From positions 18,287 to 82,286 of IMG/VR virus record IMGVR_UViG_3300020020_000026: a stretch of 64,000 nucleotides of DNA. The stretch is one strand, 5' to 3'. The position numbers and the translations under genes were made by a program. This DNA is from a virus. Within the stretch, counting starts at the first letter, position 1. Each line of letters starts with the position of its first letter. The notes beneath the pieces were generated by a model. It searched no databases and had not been told where the DNA came from. It saw only the letters and a list, made by a program, of their open reading frames with translations. This document shows, one piece after another, positions 52,733-59,785 of the stretch.

Positions 52733-53233
52733 GTGTTGGTCGAGAAGGCCCACGCCTTCGCCAAAGTGGCGCACGCGGGGGTTACGAGAATGGGCTCCGG
52801 TGAGCCCTATGTGGAACACGTCGAAAGGGTCGCCATGACGCTGACGTGGCTTGGGTTCCCTGAGCATGTCATCGCCGCCGCATACCTCCACGACGTAGTC
52901 GAGGACGCGGGCGTCAGCTCTGAGGAGCTGGCCGAGAAGTTCAGCCCGGAGGTCGCCGCCCTGGTGGCGGAGGTCACCAACCCGGTGCTGCCCAAGGCCC
53001 CAGGAAACCGCGCCTGGAGAAAGAGCGAGGAGGTCAAGCACCTCGCCAAGGCGAGCTACTACGGGGCCTCCCTGAAGCTCGCGGACATGCTGGACAACTC
53101 CAGCAACGTCAGAACCAACGCCCCGGAATTCGCAAAAACCTACCTCCCGGTGCTGGCCGCCAAGCTGGAGGTACTCGGCCACGGGCACCCGGAACTCTAC
53201 GCCAGGGTCAAGGCCAACATCACGAAAGCGTGA
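52733..53233 (+). CDS. SpoT/MESH1-like (p)ppGpp hydrolase
   Basis: GTG 52733 is chosen because AAAGGAGG lies 8 nt upstream, while GTG 52724 overlaps the SD. The 166-residue product is an HD-fold hydrolase with the RelA/SpoT-type signature: GVTRMGSGEPYVEHVERVA with His29, LHDVVEDAG with His53-Asp54 and Glu57-Asp58, and SLKLADMLDN with Asp118. In known enzymes these bind Mn and remove the 3'-pyrophosphate of (p)ppGpp. The size equals single-domain small alarmone hydrolases. It probably lowers alarmone levels in the infected cell; substrate is inferred from the family. Confidence 0.85.
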   Translation: MLVEKAHAFAKVAHAGVTRMGSGEPYVEHVERVAMTLTWLGFPEHVIAAAYLHDVVEDAGVSSEELAEKFSPEVAALVAEVTNPVLPKAPGNRAWRKSEEVKHLAKASYYGASLKLADMLDNSSNVRTNAPEFAKTYLPVLAAKLEVLGHGHPELYARVKANITKA

Positions 53234-53235
53234 TA

Positions 53236-53273
53236 TACGTCCCCTGGACATATAGGCTTCTATGTCCTATATC
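53236..53273 (+). promoter_or_regulatory. promoter/operator module, site 8
   Basis: TACGTC-N5-GACATA and TAGG-N9-CCTA are intact. The -35 is TGGACA at 53245-53250, the spacer 17 bp and the -10 TATATC at 53268-53273. Confidence 0.83.
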
Positions 53274-53297
53274 TCTCTTGTTGGAGAGGAGAGAGAA

Positions 53298-53387
53298 ATG
53301 ACCGCCGTGTTGAAGACCAAGACTTTCTGGGTGGAGCAAACCTTCGGATGGTTCGTCACCGCCACCTGGTTCTACTGGTTCTATTGA
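53298..53387 (+). CDS. 29-aa aromatic-rich micropeptide
   Basis: ATG 53298 lies 24 bp past the -10 of site 8 with GAGAGGAGAGAGAA before it. The peptide reads MTAVLKTKTFWVEQTFGWFV and ends TATWFYWFY. Ten of 29 residues are Trp, Phe or Tyr. It may insert in or lie on the membrane. The promoter and SD are the main reasons for the call. A second gene follows 10 nt later with its own SD. Confidence 0.55.
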   Translation: MTAVLKTKTFWVEQTFGWFVTATWFYWFY

Positions 53388-53397
53388 GGAGGTTCGA

Positions 53398-53691
53398 ATG
53401 AACTGGAATCGCGAAGACGATCACCTGGCCACCCCGGCCGAAGCGGTCGCTGAGTTCGCCCGCAACATCGGCGGCGAGTACCCGGATCGCGCCTGGTTGC
53501 TGCACGACTGGGACGTTTGGGTCGCCAACCCCCACTACAAGGGACCACCGGTCCCGCACCCGGAAGACTACGACCCGGAGGAGGGCTCGGAAGCCCCAGG
53601 CTTCGATGATCCCTCCCGCGCGGACGAGTTCAAGTCGGACGGCCCCGCCGAGATGGACGACAACCCAGGTGACGACGAAATCCCATTTTAA
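53398..53691 (+). CDS. acidic hypothetical protein
   Basis: The 97-residue product starts behind GAGGAGGTTCG. It has a short helical region (ATPAEAVAEFARNIGGEY), a Trp-rich strand (AWLLHDWDVWVANPHYKG) and a disordered tail of Asp/Glu/Pro that ends DDEIPF. Ending DDxIPF is typical of the acidic C-terminal tails of single-stranded DNA-binding proteins, so it might dock on SSB partner proteins. That is only a motif resemblance, as no OB fold is present. Confidence 0.65.
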   Translation: MNWNREDDHLATPAEAVAEFARNIGGEYPDRAWLLHDWDVWVANPHYKGPPVPHPEDYDPEEGSEAPGFDDPSRADEFKSDGPAEMDDNPGDDEIPF

Positions 53692-53696
53692 TTCGC

Positions 53697-53734
53697 TACG
53701 TCCCCTTGACATATAGGCTACAAAGCCCTATGTA
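53697..53734 (+). promoter_or_regulatory. promoter/operator module, site 9
   Basis: TACGTC-N5-GACATA and TAGG-N9-CCTA are intact. The -35 is TTGACA at 53706-53711, spacer 17 bp, -10 TATGTA at 53729-53734. This is the best match to the consensus promoter. Confidence 0.87.
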
Positions 53735-53761
53735 TGGTGTGAGGAAAGAGGAGAAAGTCAA

Positions 53762-54331
53762 ATGCGCCGGATGATGATGCCACGCGAATCCTACTACCCC
53801 AGAGACGGCAGCGCCCGCCCGGTCGATTGCGGCGGCACCGATGCCAGCGTCTTCGTCTACGAGAAGGCCGACAAGGTCTACGCCATCGCCTTCCACGGCA
53901 AGGCCACCAAGCCAGACTGGCACCACAGCTTCCGCAAGGAAGCGGACCGCGAGGAGTACATCGCCAAGTTCATCGCCGGTCGCAAGGCCCACGCGGAGTA
54001 CATGACCAAACGCAAGGCCGAGAAAGAGAAACCGCACACGCTCAAGGTGGGCGACATCCTCTCCAGCTCCTGGGGCTACGACCAGACCAACATCGACTAC
54101 TACCAGGTGACGCGGGTGCCCGGCCCGATGTCGGTCGAGATCACGCGGATCGCCGCAGACTCCGGACCGGAGGTCGGCTTCATGACCGCCTACTGCAAGG
54201 CCGCCCCCGGCAAGTTCATCGGCAAGCCGATGATCAAGCGCGCCAACTCCACCAACTGCGTGCGGATCGCCAGCTACGCCAGCGCCTCGCCCTGGGATGG
54301 CAAAGAGGATCGCTACTCCTGGTACGCCTGA
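53762..54331 (+). CDS. conserved mobile-element hypothetical protein
   Basis: The 189-residue product follows GAGGAGAAAGTCAA. It contains YEKADKVYAIAFHGKATKPD, an FRKEADREEYIAKFI helix, a basic linker (KRKAEKEKP) and KVGDILSSSWGYDQTNIDYY, which I recognise from a widespread family in plasmids, ICEs and phages of alphaproteobacteria and other Gram-negatives. Its function is unknown. The WGYDQTNIDYYQV core looks like a small beta-barrel. It is followed by a perfect 23-bp inverted repeat. Confidence 0.75.
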   Translation: MRRMMMPRESYYPRDGSARPVDCGGTDASVFVYEKADKVYAIAFHGKATKPDWHHSFRKEADREEYIAKFIAGRKAHAEYMTKRKAEKEKPHTLKVGDILSSSWGYDQTNIDYYQVTRVPGPMSVEITRIAADSGPEVGFMTAYCKAAPGKFIGKPMIKRANSTNCVRIASYASASPWDGKEDRYSWYA

Positions 54332-54333
54332 GC

Positions 54334-54356
54334 GGTTTACCAATCGTTGGTAAACC
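54334..54356. repeat. perfect 10-bp inverted repeat
   Basis: GGTTTACCAA (54334-54343), TCG, TTGGTAAACC (54347-54356). It lies 3 nt after a stop codon and 27 bp before the next ATG. There is no T tract, so it may be an operator or an RNA hairpin. It is unrelated to the TAGG-N9-CCTA modules. Confidence 0.7.
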
Positions 54357-54382
54357 CAACCCCCGAAAGGAGAACCACTGAA

Positions 54383-54598
54383 ATGAAAACCTACCGCCTC
54401 GGCTCATCGGACTTCGTCTACGCGCCCGGCATGATCCGCTGGGCCATCAACGGGGCTCACTTCCCCAAGGACCGCCCGAAGATGGTCGAGGTCGTCGCGA
54501 GCTGGGGTGTCCCCAAGAAAGCGGCGCGGGCTCTCGTCACCGGCAAGGTGCCCTACAAGGTCGAGGGCGAAACCGTCGTCTTCAGCGTGAAGGAGTAA
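54383..54598 (+). CDS. conserved small phage protein
   Basis: The 71-residue product starts at ATG 54383 behind AAAGGAG. The C-terminal segment KAARALVTGKVPYKVEGETV is a pattern found in small proteins of many phages and plasmids, which often end in TGKVPYxVExETVVF. The N-terminal 45 residues have helix features. Function unknown; an HTH-like fold is possible. An in-frame ATG at 54347 lies inside the inverted repeat and is not used in this call. Confidence 0.68.
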   Translation: MKTYRLGSSDFVYAPGMIRWAINGAHFPKDRPKMVEVVASWGVPKKAARALVTGKVPYKVEGETVVFSVKE

Positions 54599-54602
54599 AC
54601 CA

Positions 54603-54827
54603 ATGGGCTACGCCCTCGCAACGTCTACCTGTTTCGGATGCCGCCGGTTGTTCTCGTACAATCCGGTGCGCGTCCCCAGCATCCGCGATCCGAATACCGG
54701 CACCAAGGAGCCGGTCTGCTTTAGCTGCATCACGCGCGCGAACGTGAAACGCAAGGCGAAGGGGCTCGACCCGCTGGTCCCGCACCCGATGGCCTACGAG
54801 CCGTGCGACGAATCGGAGCTGTCATGA
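54603..54827 (+). CDS. small zinc-finger protein
   Basis: The 74-residue product has CFGCRRLFSYNPVRVPSIRD and later VCFSC, a C2-C2 zinc motif shared by a common phage family. It starts after AAGGAGTAAACC. It overlaps the next gene by an ATGA. A role in nucleic-acid binding is likely but not shown. Confidence 0.72.
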   Translation: MGYALATSTCFGCRRLFSYNPVRVPSIRDPNTGTKEPVCFSCITRANVKRKAKGLDPLVPHPMAYEPCDESELS

Positions 54828-55009
54828 AACGTGACCCGCTTACCTCCCGCTACTCGGTCTGCCTGGTCGGCAACGGCTACTCGGTCGAGGACCGCAGGAC
54901 CGGCAAGCGCCTGGCCTACTTCGCCTCGCGCGGGGCCGCAGAGCGCGAGGCGCAGCGCCTGAGCGAGGTCGTCGTGGAAATGAAACGCAAAGAGGAGAAA
55001 AACGAATGA
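54824..55009 (+). CDS. small basic protein
   Basis: The 61-residue product starts in an ATGA overlap (MKRDPLTSRYSVCLVGNGYS). It has a strand-strand-helix layout (YSVEDRRTGKRLAYFASRGA, then AEREAQRLSEVVVEMKRKEE), resembling other tiny genes of this phage. No family is known. Confidence 0.6.
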   Translation: MKRDPLTSRYSVCLVGNGYSVEDRRTGKRLAYFASRGAAEREAQRLSEVVVEMKRKEEKNE

Positions 55010-55218
55010 CGCGCGTAAGGATACCCGCATACACAGACAGATTCATGATGGGCGACGCCTACGGCGAGATCGTCAAAGTGACCAAGCGCAAGGAGCGCTA
55101 CGTCGGCGTACCGTCGTCACGTTCACGAACGGACGCATACGAGATTGCCCACGTCAAACTGGACAAATCCGGCAAGACGATGAAGTTCATCCTGGACGAC
55201 TGCACGGAGGTTGATTAG
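55006..55218 (+). CDS. small beta-rich protein
   Basis: The 70-residue product starts in an ATGA overlap (MTRVRIPAYTDRFMMGDAYG). It resembles an SH3-like barrel (GEIVKVTKRKERYVGVPSSR, then EIAHVKLDKSGKTMKFILDD). Its TAG stop lies within the -35 region of the HTH gene promoter. Confidence 0.62.
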   Translation: MTRVRIPAYTDRFMMGDAYGEIVKVTKRKERYVGVPSSRSRTDAYEIAHVKLDKSGKTMKFILDDCTEVD

Positions 55219-55239
55219 ACGGGCATAAAGCCCTATATC
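55211..55239 (+). promoter_or_regulatory. promoter of HTH gene, half-operator
   Basis: TTGATT (55211-55216), 17 bp, TATATC (55234-55239). The right half GCCCTA of the operator is kept, but the left TAGG half is replaced; GGGC-ATAAA-GCCC forms a different dyad (55221-55233). The predicted start point is about 55246, only a few bases before ATG 55250. Confidence 0.65.
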
Positions 55240-55249
55240 AATCAATACC

Positions 55250-55519
55250 ATGGACCATAAAAAGTATCGTAAGGCGCTCGCCCAGCTCGACCTCACTCAG
55301 GCCGCCGCTGGCGAGATGTTCGGCGTAGGTGCCCGCACCTCCAGGCGCTGGGCTTCAGGTGATGCCAAGGTGCCGCCAACGGTGGCGATGCTCCTGGAGC
55401 TGATGATCTCCAAGCGCGTCAAACTGGAATTGAATATTCCGGTGAGCGCGGAGCGTCCGCAGGCAGAGCGACGGGTCTGGACCTTCCAGGCGAAACAGGC
55501 GGTCCATGCGATGGAATGA
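55250..55519 (+). CDS. HTH regulator, probably leaderless
   Basis: The 89-residue product has an N-terminal HTH: YRKALAQLDLTQAAAGEMFG, then VGARTSRRWASGDAKVPPTV. It is a paralogue of the protein at 3165-3524. There is no SD before ATG 55250 and the -10 ends only 10 bp upstream, so the mRNA is probably leaderless, as in lambda cI made from PRM. This, the operator-like half-site and the monocistron-first position make it the best candidate for a master repressor or activator of the modules. Binding is inferred, not shown. Confidence 0.78.
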   Translation: MDHKKYRKALAQLDLTQAAAGEMFGVGARTSRRWASGDAKVPPTVAMLLELMISKRVKLELNIPVSAERPQAERRVWTFQAKQAVHAME

Positions 55520-55746
55520 CCATGGCCGAAAAACCCGAAGTCCGTTACGGAAATTACGACGACCTGGCGTCACGTTTCGCGCCGAATGAGGCTTGGGTTC
55601 TGAACGCCAAGCGTACCAAGTGGGCGGAGACGAACGCCATCAGGCACGCGCACGTTGTCCACGAACTTTCTAAGGAAGCCTTCGAGGCCGAATTCCCTGA
55701 CGCCCCGCCGCTGCCACCGGAAGCCTTCAAAGAATCGCGCGGTTAG
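55516..55746 (+). CDS. small hypothetical protein
   Basis: The 76-residue product overlaps the HTH gene by an ATGA (MTMAEKPEVRYGNYDDLASR). It is helical in the middle (HAHVVHELSKEAFEAEFPDA) and Pro-rich at the end. Its stop overlaps the stop of the minus-strand gene by three bases (55743-55746). It may work with the HTH regulator because of the tight coupling. Confidence 0.6.
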   Translation: MTMAEKPEVRYGNYDDLASRFAPNEAWVLNAKRTKWAETNAIRHAHVVHELSKEAFEAEFPDAPPLPPEAFKESRG

Positions 55747-56738
55747 CTGCGCTTCCACCGGCCGTCGATCACCTTCCAGTCGTCATCCAGGTTGTCGAGA
55801 ATCTCACCGTACAGCGCCTGCATCTTGGCATTATAGCTTGGAATATCCGGGTGTCCCTTCGGCAAGCTGCGCGAGTCTTCGTACAGCTTGTGGCCGCCGC
55901 GATTGTCCTTGGCGTCCAGCAAATCCGGGTGCGTAAGTTGCAGCTCGCCAATCAGCCCCGTCTCGCGGTCGCGGAATAACAGTGGCCGGTCGGTGTAGTG
56001 CGAATCCGGGATGGTGCGCCAGCCCTCGTCAATGATCTCATGGGTCTTGGCCAGCTCGTTCATCACCTTCTCGGCGTCGTCCGGATGGTTCAGCACGAAC
56101 GTCCCGCGCGCGGTGTCGGTGATGCGGGCTATCGATACCGGCCCGCCCGCCTCCTTCTCTTTCTCCGCCAGCTTCTCCAGGATGCGCGCGACGCCCTTCG
56201 GGTTCTCCACGACCTCGCCGGTCTTCTCGTCTATTTTTTGCGTCTTGGCTGTCGGGTTCTTGAACGTGACGCCCAGGTTTCCGGCGATCTTGTTTCCGGC
56301 TTCGGCAAAATTTGCCTGCGCTATTGGTGCGGTCCGCTGCACGTCCTCGATGGTCTTGATGGGCGATTCATTGACCCACTTGGCGCGGACCTTGCTGAAG
56401 CCATCGCTGCGCGCCTTGATGCCTGCCTTGTAGCCTGGGACCGCTGACGGCTTCTTGTCTCCGCTATCTTTGTCGTCGTCGGTTGGGCCATCGGACCAAT
56501 TGCCGTGCGTGCTTTGGTCGTGATCCCCGTGCTTCCCCAGCAACGCCATCGCGCGGCGCTTCTCGCTGGCGAACTGGCTCTTCAGCCGATCCTGCGGAGC
56601 CTTGACGCCAAACCTGATCTCGCCGTCATCGAAGATAATCTTGATCATTGTCGCTTCGTCGCGATCAACCGGCTCCAGCTCGTCGTTAATGTAGGCGATG
56701 GTCGCCTTGCGGCCGTCGATTGTCTCGTAGGTGATCAT
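55743..56738 (-). CDS. RelA/SpoT-synthetase-like effector with head tag
   Basis: Start ATG 56738 follows GGGAGG and overlaps the preceding stop (ATGA). The product has 331 residues. Residues 69-81 (KHGDHDQSTHGNW) are a tag typical of phage head-linked proteins. Residues about 195-300 resemble the nucleotidyltransferase fold of RelA/SpoT synthetases and phage-borne toxins: ARITDTARGTF (Asp208, Arg211), DDAEKVMNELAKTHEIID, GLIGELQLTH with Glu265 and GGHKLYEDSR. In known relatives this domain moves pyrophosphate to nucleotides or RNA. The assignment is by motif pattern and is not certain. Confidence 0.6.
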   Translation of the reverse strand: MITYETIDGRKATIAYINDELEPVDRDEATMIKIIFDDGEIRFGVKAPQDRLKSQFASEKRRAMALLGKHGDHDQSTHGNWSDGPTDDDKDSGDKKPSAVPGYKAGIKARSDGFSKVRAKWVNESPIKTIEDVQRTAPIAQANFAEAGNKIAGNLGVTFKNPTAKTQKIDEKTGEVVENPKGVARILEKLAEKEKEAGGPVSIARITDTARGTFVLNHPDDAEKVMNELAKTHEIIDEGWRTIPDSHYTDRPLLFRDRETGLIGELQLTHPDLLDAKDNRGGHKLYEDSRSLPKGHPDIPSYNAKMQALYGEILDNLDDDWKVIDGRWKRS

Positions 56739-58744
56739 CGAACCTCCCACCGCACGCCGTCGAGAATGAAGATCGACTTGACCGGCGCGGCCAGGTTGGT
56801 GTCGCGCAGCACCTTGTCAGTTTCGGCCCAGACCTTTTCCTGGAGAGCAAACAGCCTGCGCCATCCTGCTCCGGTGTTCGCAGAGTTCTTGCCCATCTTT
56901 GCGTTCATGTAGGCGATCTCGGCCATGGTCTCATGATAGGCCAGGTTGGTATCGACGTTGCCCTTTTTCCATTCGGACCAGTAGGCCTTGCTGTAGTTGG
57001 TGATGCCGTCGTCATCTTCGAGCGACGGCATCATGTTTTGGATTTGCTGCCACTCTTCGTAGAGCGGGTACTTCGTATCGTAGGGCGGACGCAAGGTGCC
57101 GTCAGGTTTCATGACCGCAGCACTGCCGCCCCGCTTGCCCCAGTAGTACGGATGATTCGGGTCGGGCGGCGGACCGGGGTCGGCCATCACTTGCTCGGTC
57201 TCGGCCCGGTAGGTCTCCTGCAGCAACTGGAATTTACGGTGGCCGATTTCGTGAGCGGTGATGCCGCGCACGTTATCGACGTTGATCTGCTTCGTGTAGA
57301 GCGTGACGCCAGGCGAACCGAATGTGTAGCTGCCCGCGTATTTGTACGTCGCACCCGCCAACTTGAATTCCTTGTCCTCGTCGCTGTACTCGATCAGCTC
57401 CGGGTTGAAGTCGAGCTTGGTCGCGGTGGCTGATGCCAACGGCCTAACCAGCGCGCTCTCCATCGCATCGGCGGTTTGCTCGTCGGTGTAGCCGGTCGTT
57501 GACGGTACGTTACCGTCAACGTCGTCACTGCCGCCGCCATCGGTCCAACGCCCGTGTTCGTCGCGCGGGTGTTCGGCTTCGTTGTAGGCCCGGCCGCGTC
57601 GCGGCAGATCGCTGCCCTCTTCGTCCGTAGGCCGGTCGGGGCCAGGATCGTCAGCGCCCTCGGGGTGCGCCTCCTCCCATTCGGCCCTCCACATATTCAG
57701 GCAGGCGGCGACGGCGACGATCTGGTCCTTGCCCATGTCCATCAGGCGCGGAACGCATTCGTCCATGAACTCGCTGTGCGCTGAGCTGCGCTCCGACAAA
57801 AGCAAATCGCCCCGCCTTCGATAGGCGTCCAACCCCGCAAGCCTGACCTGGGGCCGCTTGATCTCTCCGCCCTCCAGGGTGGAGCCGACAGCGCCAACGC
57901 CCAGCGCCCGCTTCTTGCGGTCCTCCTCGACCCCCAGCTTGCCCTTACCCTCGGTGAAGCTTTCGGCTTCTTCAAGCAGCTTGGTAATCGGGATATCGAT
58001 TCGATAGATCGACATCTTCTTGCTGTCGGCAAGCACGTTGTTGGCGGCATCGACGCCGATTTCGGCGGCCCAGCGATGGTGGCCGTCGAGAATGTAATCG
58101 TCTTTCGAGACGAAGATCGGATTGCTGTTGTAACCGGCCGGGCTCTGTAACTTTCTGGCGATGGCAGCGACCTTGGCTCCGTTCAGCTCGTTCTGCGTTG
58201 CGCGCAAGTGCGAAGCGTACTGCTCCTCCTGCACGGCACCGTAGCCCTTCGCCTTGAGATATTCGAAAAACTGAGCGTCCTGCTCCTTGGCCAACTGCGG
58301 CATCTGCACGCGCGGGATGCCCTTGGTGTCGGCGCAAAACAGGGAGGTGGCCTTGATGGTCACCAGGCATAAATTATAGTTCGGGGCCTTCTCGCCCTTT
58401 GCGATCATGCCCTTCGAGATTTCGCCCAGCTTGTTGATCAGGACCGAAACGCCGCGTGGCTGGTCCAGCTCAACCTTGCGCCCTTCGTGCAGCGCCCGGA
58501 CTGCGTCGTAAACGTCACTGGTGTGAATCACGCCATCCTTGACGTAAGCCTGGTCCGAATAGCCGCCACCTGGGTGAGAAGCCCCATCACCGCCGTCGCT
58601 CCCGCCGCCACCGTCCGTCCATTGACCATGCTCGTCGCGCGGCTGGCTCGGGTCGAAGCGCTTGTCTTTCAGGAGCCCATCGAGAATGACGATGTCGCCG
58701 TCTTCCCAATCGTAGCGTCCTTTGTCGGGTGCCTTGTCGGTCAC
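56735..58744 (-). CDS. ParB-like/zincin fusion, head-associated effector
   Basis: The 669-residue product has two modules, each after a related tag: RFDPSQPRDEHGQWTDGGG (residues 29-47) and EHPRDEHGRWTDGGG (391-405). Module 1 has FVSKDDYILDGHHRWAAEIG (residues 211-230), a ParB/Srx-like motif. Residues about 322-355 (HSEFMDECVPRLMDMGKDQI) repeat the motif at the start of the capsid protease fusion. Module 2 is a zincin with ITAHEIGHRKF (His498-Glu-x-x-His502) and YHETMAEIAY (Glu605 or Glu609). I infer injected or packaged enzymes acting on host DNA and proteins. Confidence 0.68.
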   Translation of the reverse strand: MTDKAPDKGRYDWEDGDIVILDGLLKDKRFDPSQPRDEHGQWTDGGGGSDGGDGASHPGGGYSDQAYVKDGVIHTSDVYDAVRALHEGRKVELDQPRGVSVLINKLGEISKGMIAKGEKAPNYNLCLVTIKATSLFCADTKGIPRVQMPQLAKEQDAQFFEYLKAKGYGAVQEEQYASHLRATQNELNGAKVAAIARKLQSPAGYNSNPIFVSKDDYILDGHHRWAAEIGVDAANNVLADSKKMSIYRIDIPITKLLEEAESFTEGKGKLGVEEDRKKRALGVGAVGSTLEGGEIKRPQVRLAGLDAYRRRGDLLLSERSSAHSEFMDECVPRLMDMGKDQIVAVAACLNMWRAEWEEAHPEGADDPGPDRPTDEEGSDLPRRGRAYNEAEHPRDEHGRWTDGGGSDDVDGNVPSTTGYTDEQTADAMESALVRPLASATATKLDFNPELIEYSDEDKEFKLAGATYKYAGSYTFGSPGVTLYTKQINVDNVRGITAHEIGHRKFQLLQETYRAETEQVMADPGPPPDPNHPYYWGKRGGSAAVMKPDGTLRPPYDTKYPLYEEWQQIQNMMPSLEDDDGITNYSKAYWSEWKKGNVDTNLAYHETMAEIAYMNAKMGKNSANTGAGWRRLFALQEKVWAETDKVLRDTNLAAPVKSIFILDGVRWEVR

Positions 58745-59427
58745 GGCACGATCTCGACTTCGAACCGCCGGTAGCCAGACGCCGTTTTGCGCATGCTGAG
58801 AACCTTGAACCTGGTCCCCTTGTCGATCAGGATTTCAGCTTCGTGTGCGTGTTCGCGATCCACGATGGGCAGAACATTATGCCCCTTCGGCAGCTTGATC
58901 TTGATGGTGTTCTTGCTGAACGTCTCGGCAATCTTCTGCGACATCGAAGTACTGACAAAGGCCCGGTCCTCGAAAACAATCGGATCGTCGCCCGGCTCCT
59001 TGTCGCGCCACAGGTCGGAGAGCTGCTTCGACAACGTGTTGCCAACACCTCGATAGACCGTCGCGTCTTCCGTCAGGCGATGCTTGGCGATGGCGCTGCT
59101 CAGTCGCTTGGCGTGTTCGCCTGGTGGTTTGCCAGCGCGCAGACTGTTGTTGATTTTGCTGAAACCATCGGGGCCTTGATAGAATATAATCGATTTCTGC
59201 TCGTCCGGAGTCAGTAGCTTGCTGTCCTTGCCGGGATCGACCGGACTGCTTGGGCTGGCATTGCCGGTAGCCTCGTCTCCGCCGCCACCGCCCGCACCGA
59301 ATTGCCCGCCATCAGGCCCGCCTGCGGGTACGCGCGGGTGCTTGCCTTCGTCCCACTCCTTCAGAAACCGCTGCGCGCGTATCTTGGCGATGCGCCATTG
59401 CTCGCGGGCGTCGTCCGTCTCCAGCAT
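58741..59427 (-). CDS. ADP-ribosyltransferase, head-associated
   Basis: The 228-residue product begins with a helical segment and the tag EWDEGKHPRVPAGGPDGGQF (residues about 24-43), close to those in phage minor head proteins. The C-terminal domain has the R-S-E triad of arginine-type ADP-ribosyltransferases: VYRG with Arg126, FVSTS with Ser159-Thr-Ser161, and HEAEIL with Glu196 and Glu198. It transfers ADP-ribose from NAD to host proteins in known enzymes such as T4 Alt, which is also packaged in the head. The catalytic residues are all present. Confidence 0.82.
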   Translation of the reverse strand: MLETDDAREQWRIAKIRAQRFLKEWDEGKHPRVPAGGPDGGQFGAGGGGGDEATGNASPSSPVDPGKDSKLLTPDEQKSIIFYQGPDGFSKINNSLRAGKPPGEHAKRLSSAIAKHRLTEDATVYRGVGNTLSKQLSDLWRDKEPGDDPIVFEDRAFVSTSMSQKIAETFSKNTIKIKLPKGHNVLPIVDREHAHEAEILIDKGTRFKVLSMRKTASGYRRFEVEIVP

Positions 59428-59783
59428 CAGGCAAGCGCGAGCTTCGAAGTGCCGATCATGTAGAACCGGCGCTCCGCCTCCTGCGGCACCGGATTCTTGC
59501 GCGTTCCAGAGCGCAGGCGAATGTAGGCCGCCATCAATAAGATGTACGGATCGACCGCTATCGCCACGCCTGGCGTCACGTTGAAGATGAACTCTTCGCC
59601 CTTGCCGTCGAACAGGTCGAGATAGTTGTCGCCCTGCGCCGAAATCAGCACCGACACCACCGCAGGGGTCCAGTCGGCCGGGCAGATCAAACCAACGATG
59701 TAGTCGGTTCCGATGGCCAGCACGTCCGATTCCGATGCGCCTGCATCAAAGGTCGGACCACTGTGAACATTGAGGATGGCCAT
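59427..59783 (-). CDS. beta-rich structural protein, paralogue A
   Basis: Start ATG 59783. The 118-residue product has a beta-sandwich pattern: AIGTDYIVGLICPADWTPAV, then VLISAQGDNYLDLFDGKGEE and a C-terminal AAYIRLRSGTRKNPVPQEAE. It is paralogous to the adjacent gene. The module is known from phage loci near head or fibre genes and is probably a decoration or carbohydrate-binding unit. The SD is inside the previous gene end. Confidence 0.72.
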   Translation of the reverse strand: MAILNVHSGPTFDAGASESDVLAIGTDYIVGLICPADWTPAVVSVLISAQGDNYLDLFDGKGEEFIFNVTPGVAIAVDPYILLMAAYIRLRSGTRKNPVPQEAERRFYMIGTSKLALA

Positions 59784-59785
59784 GG

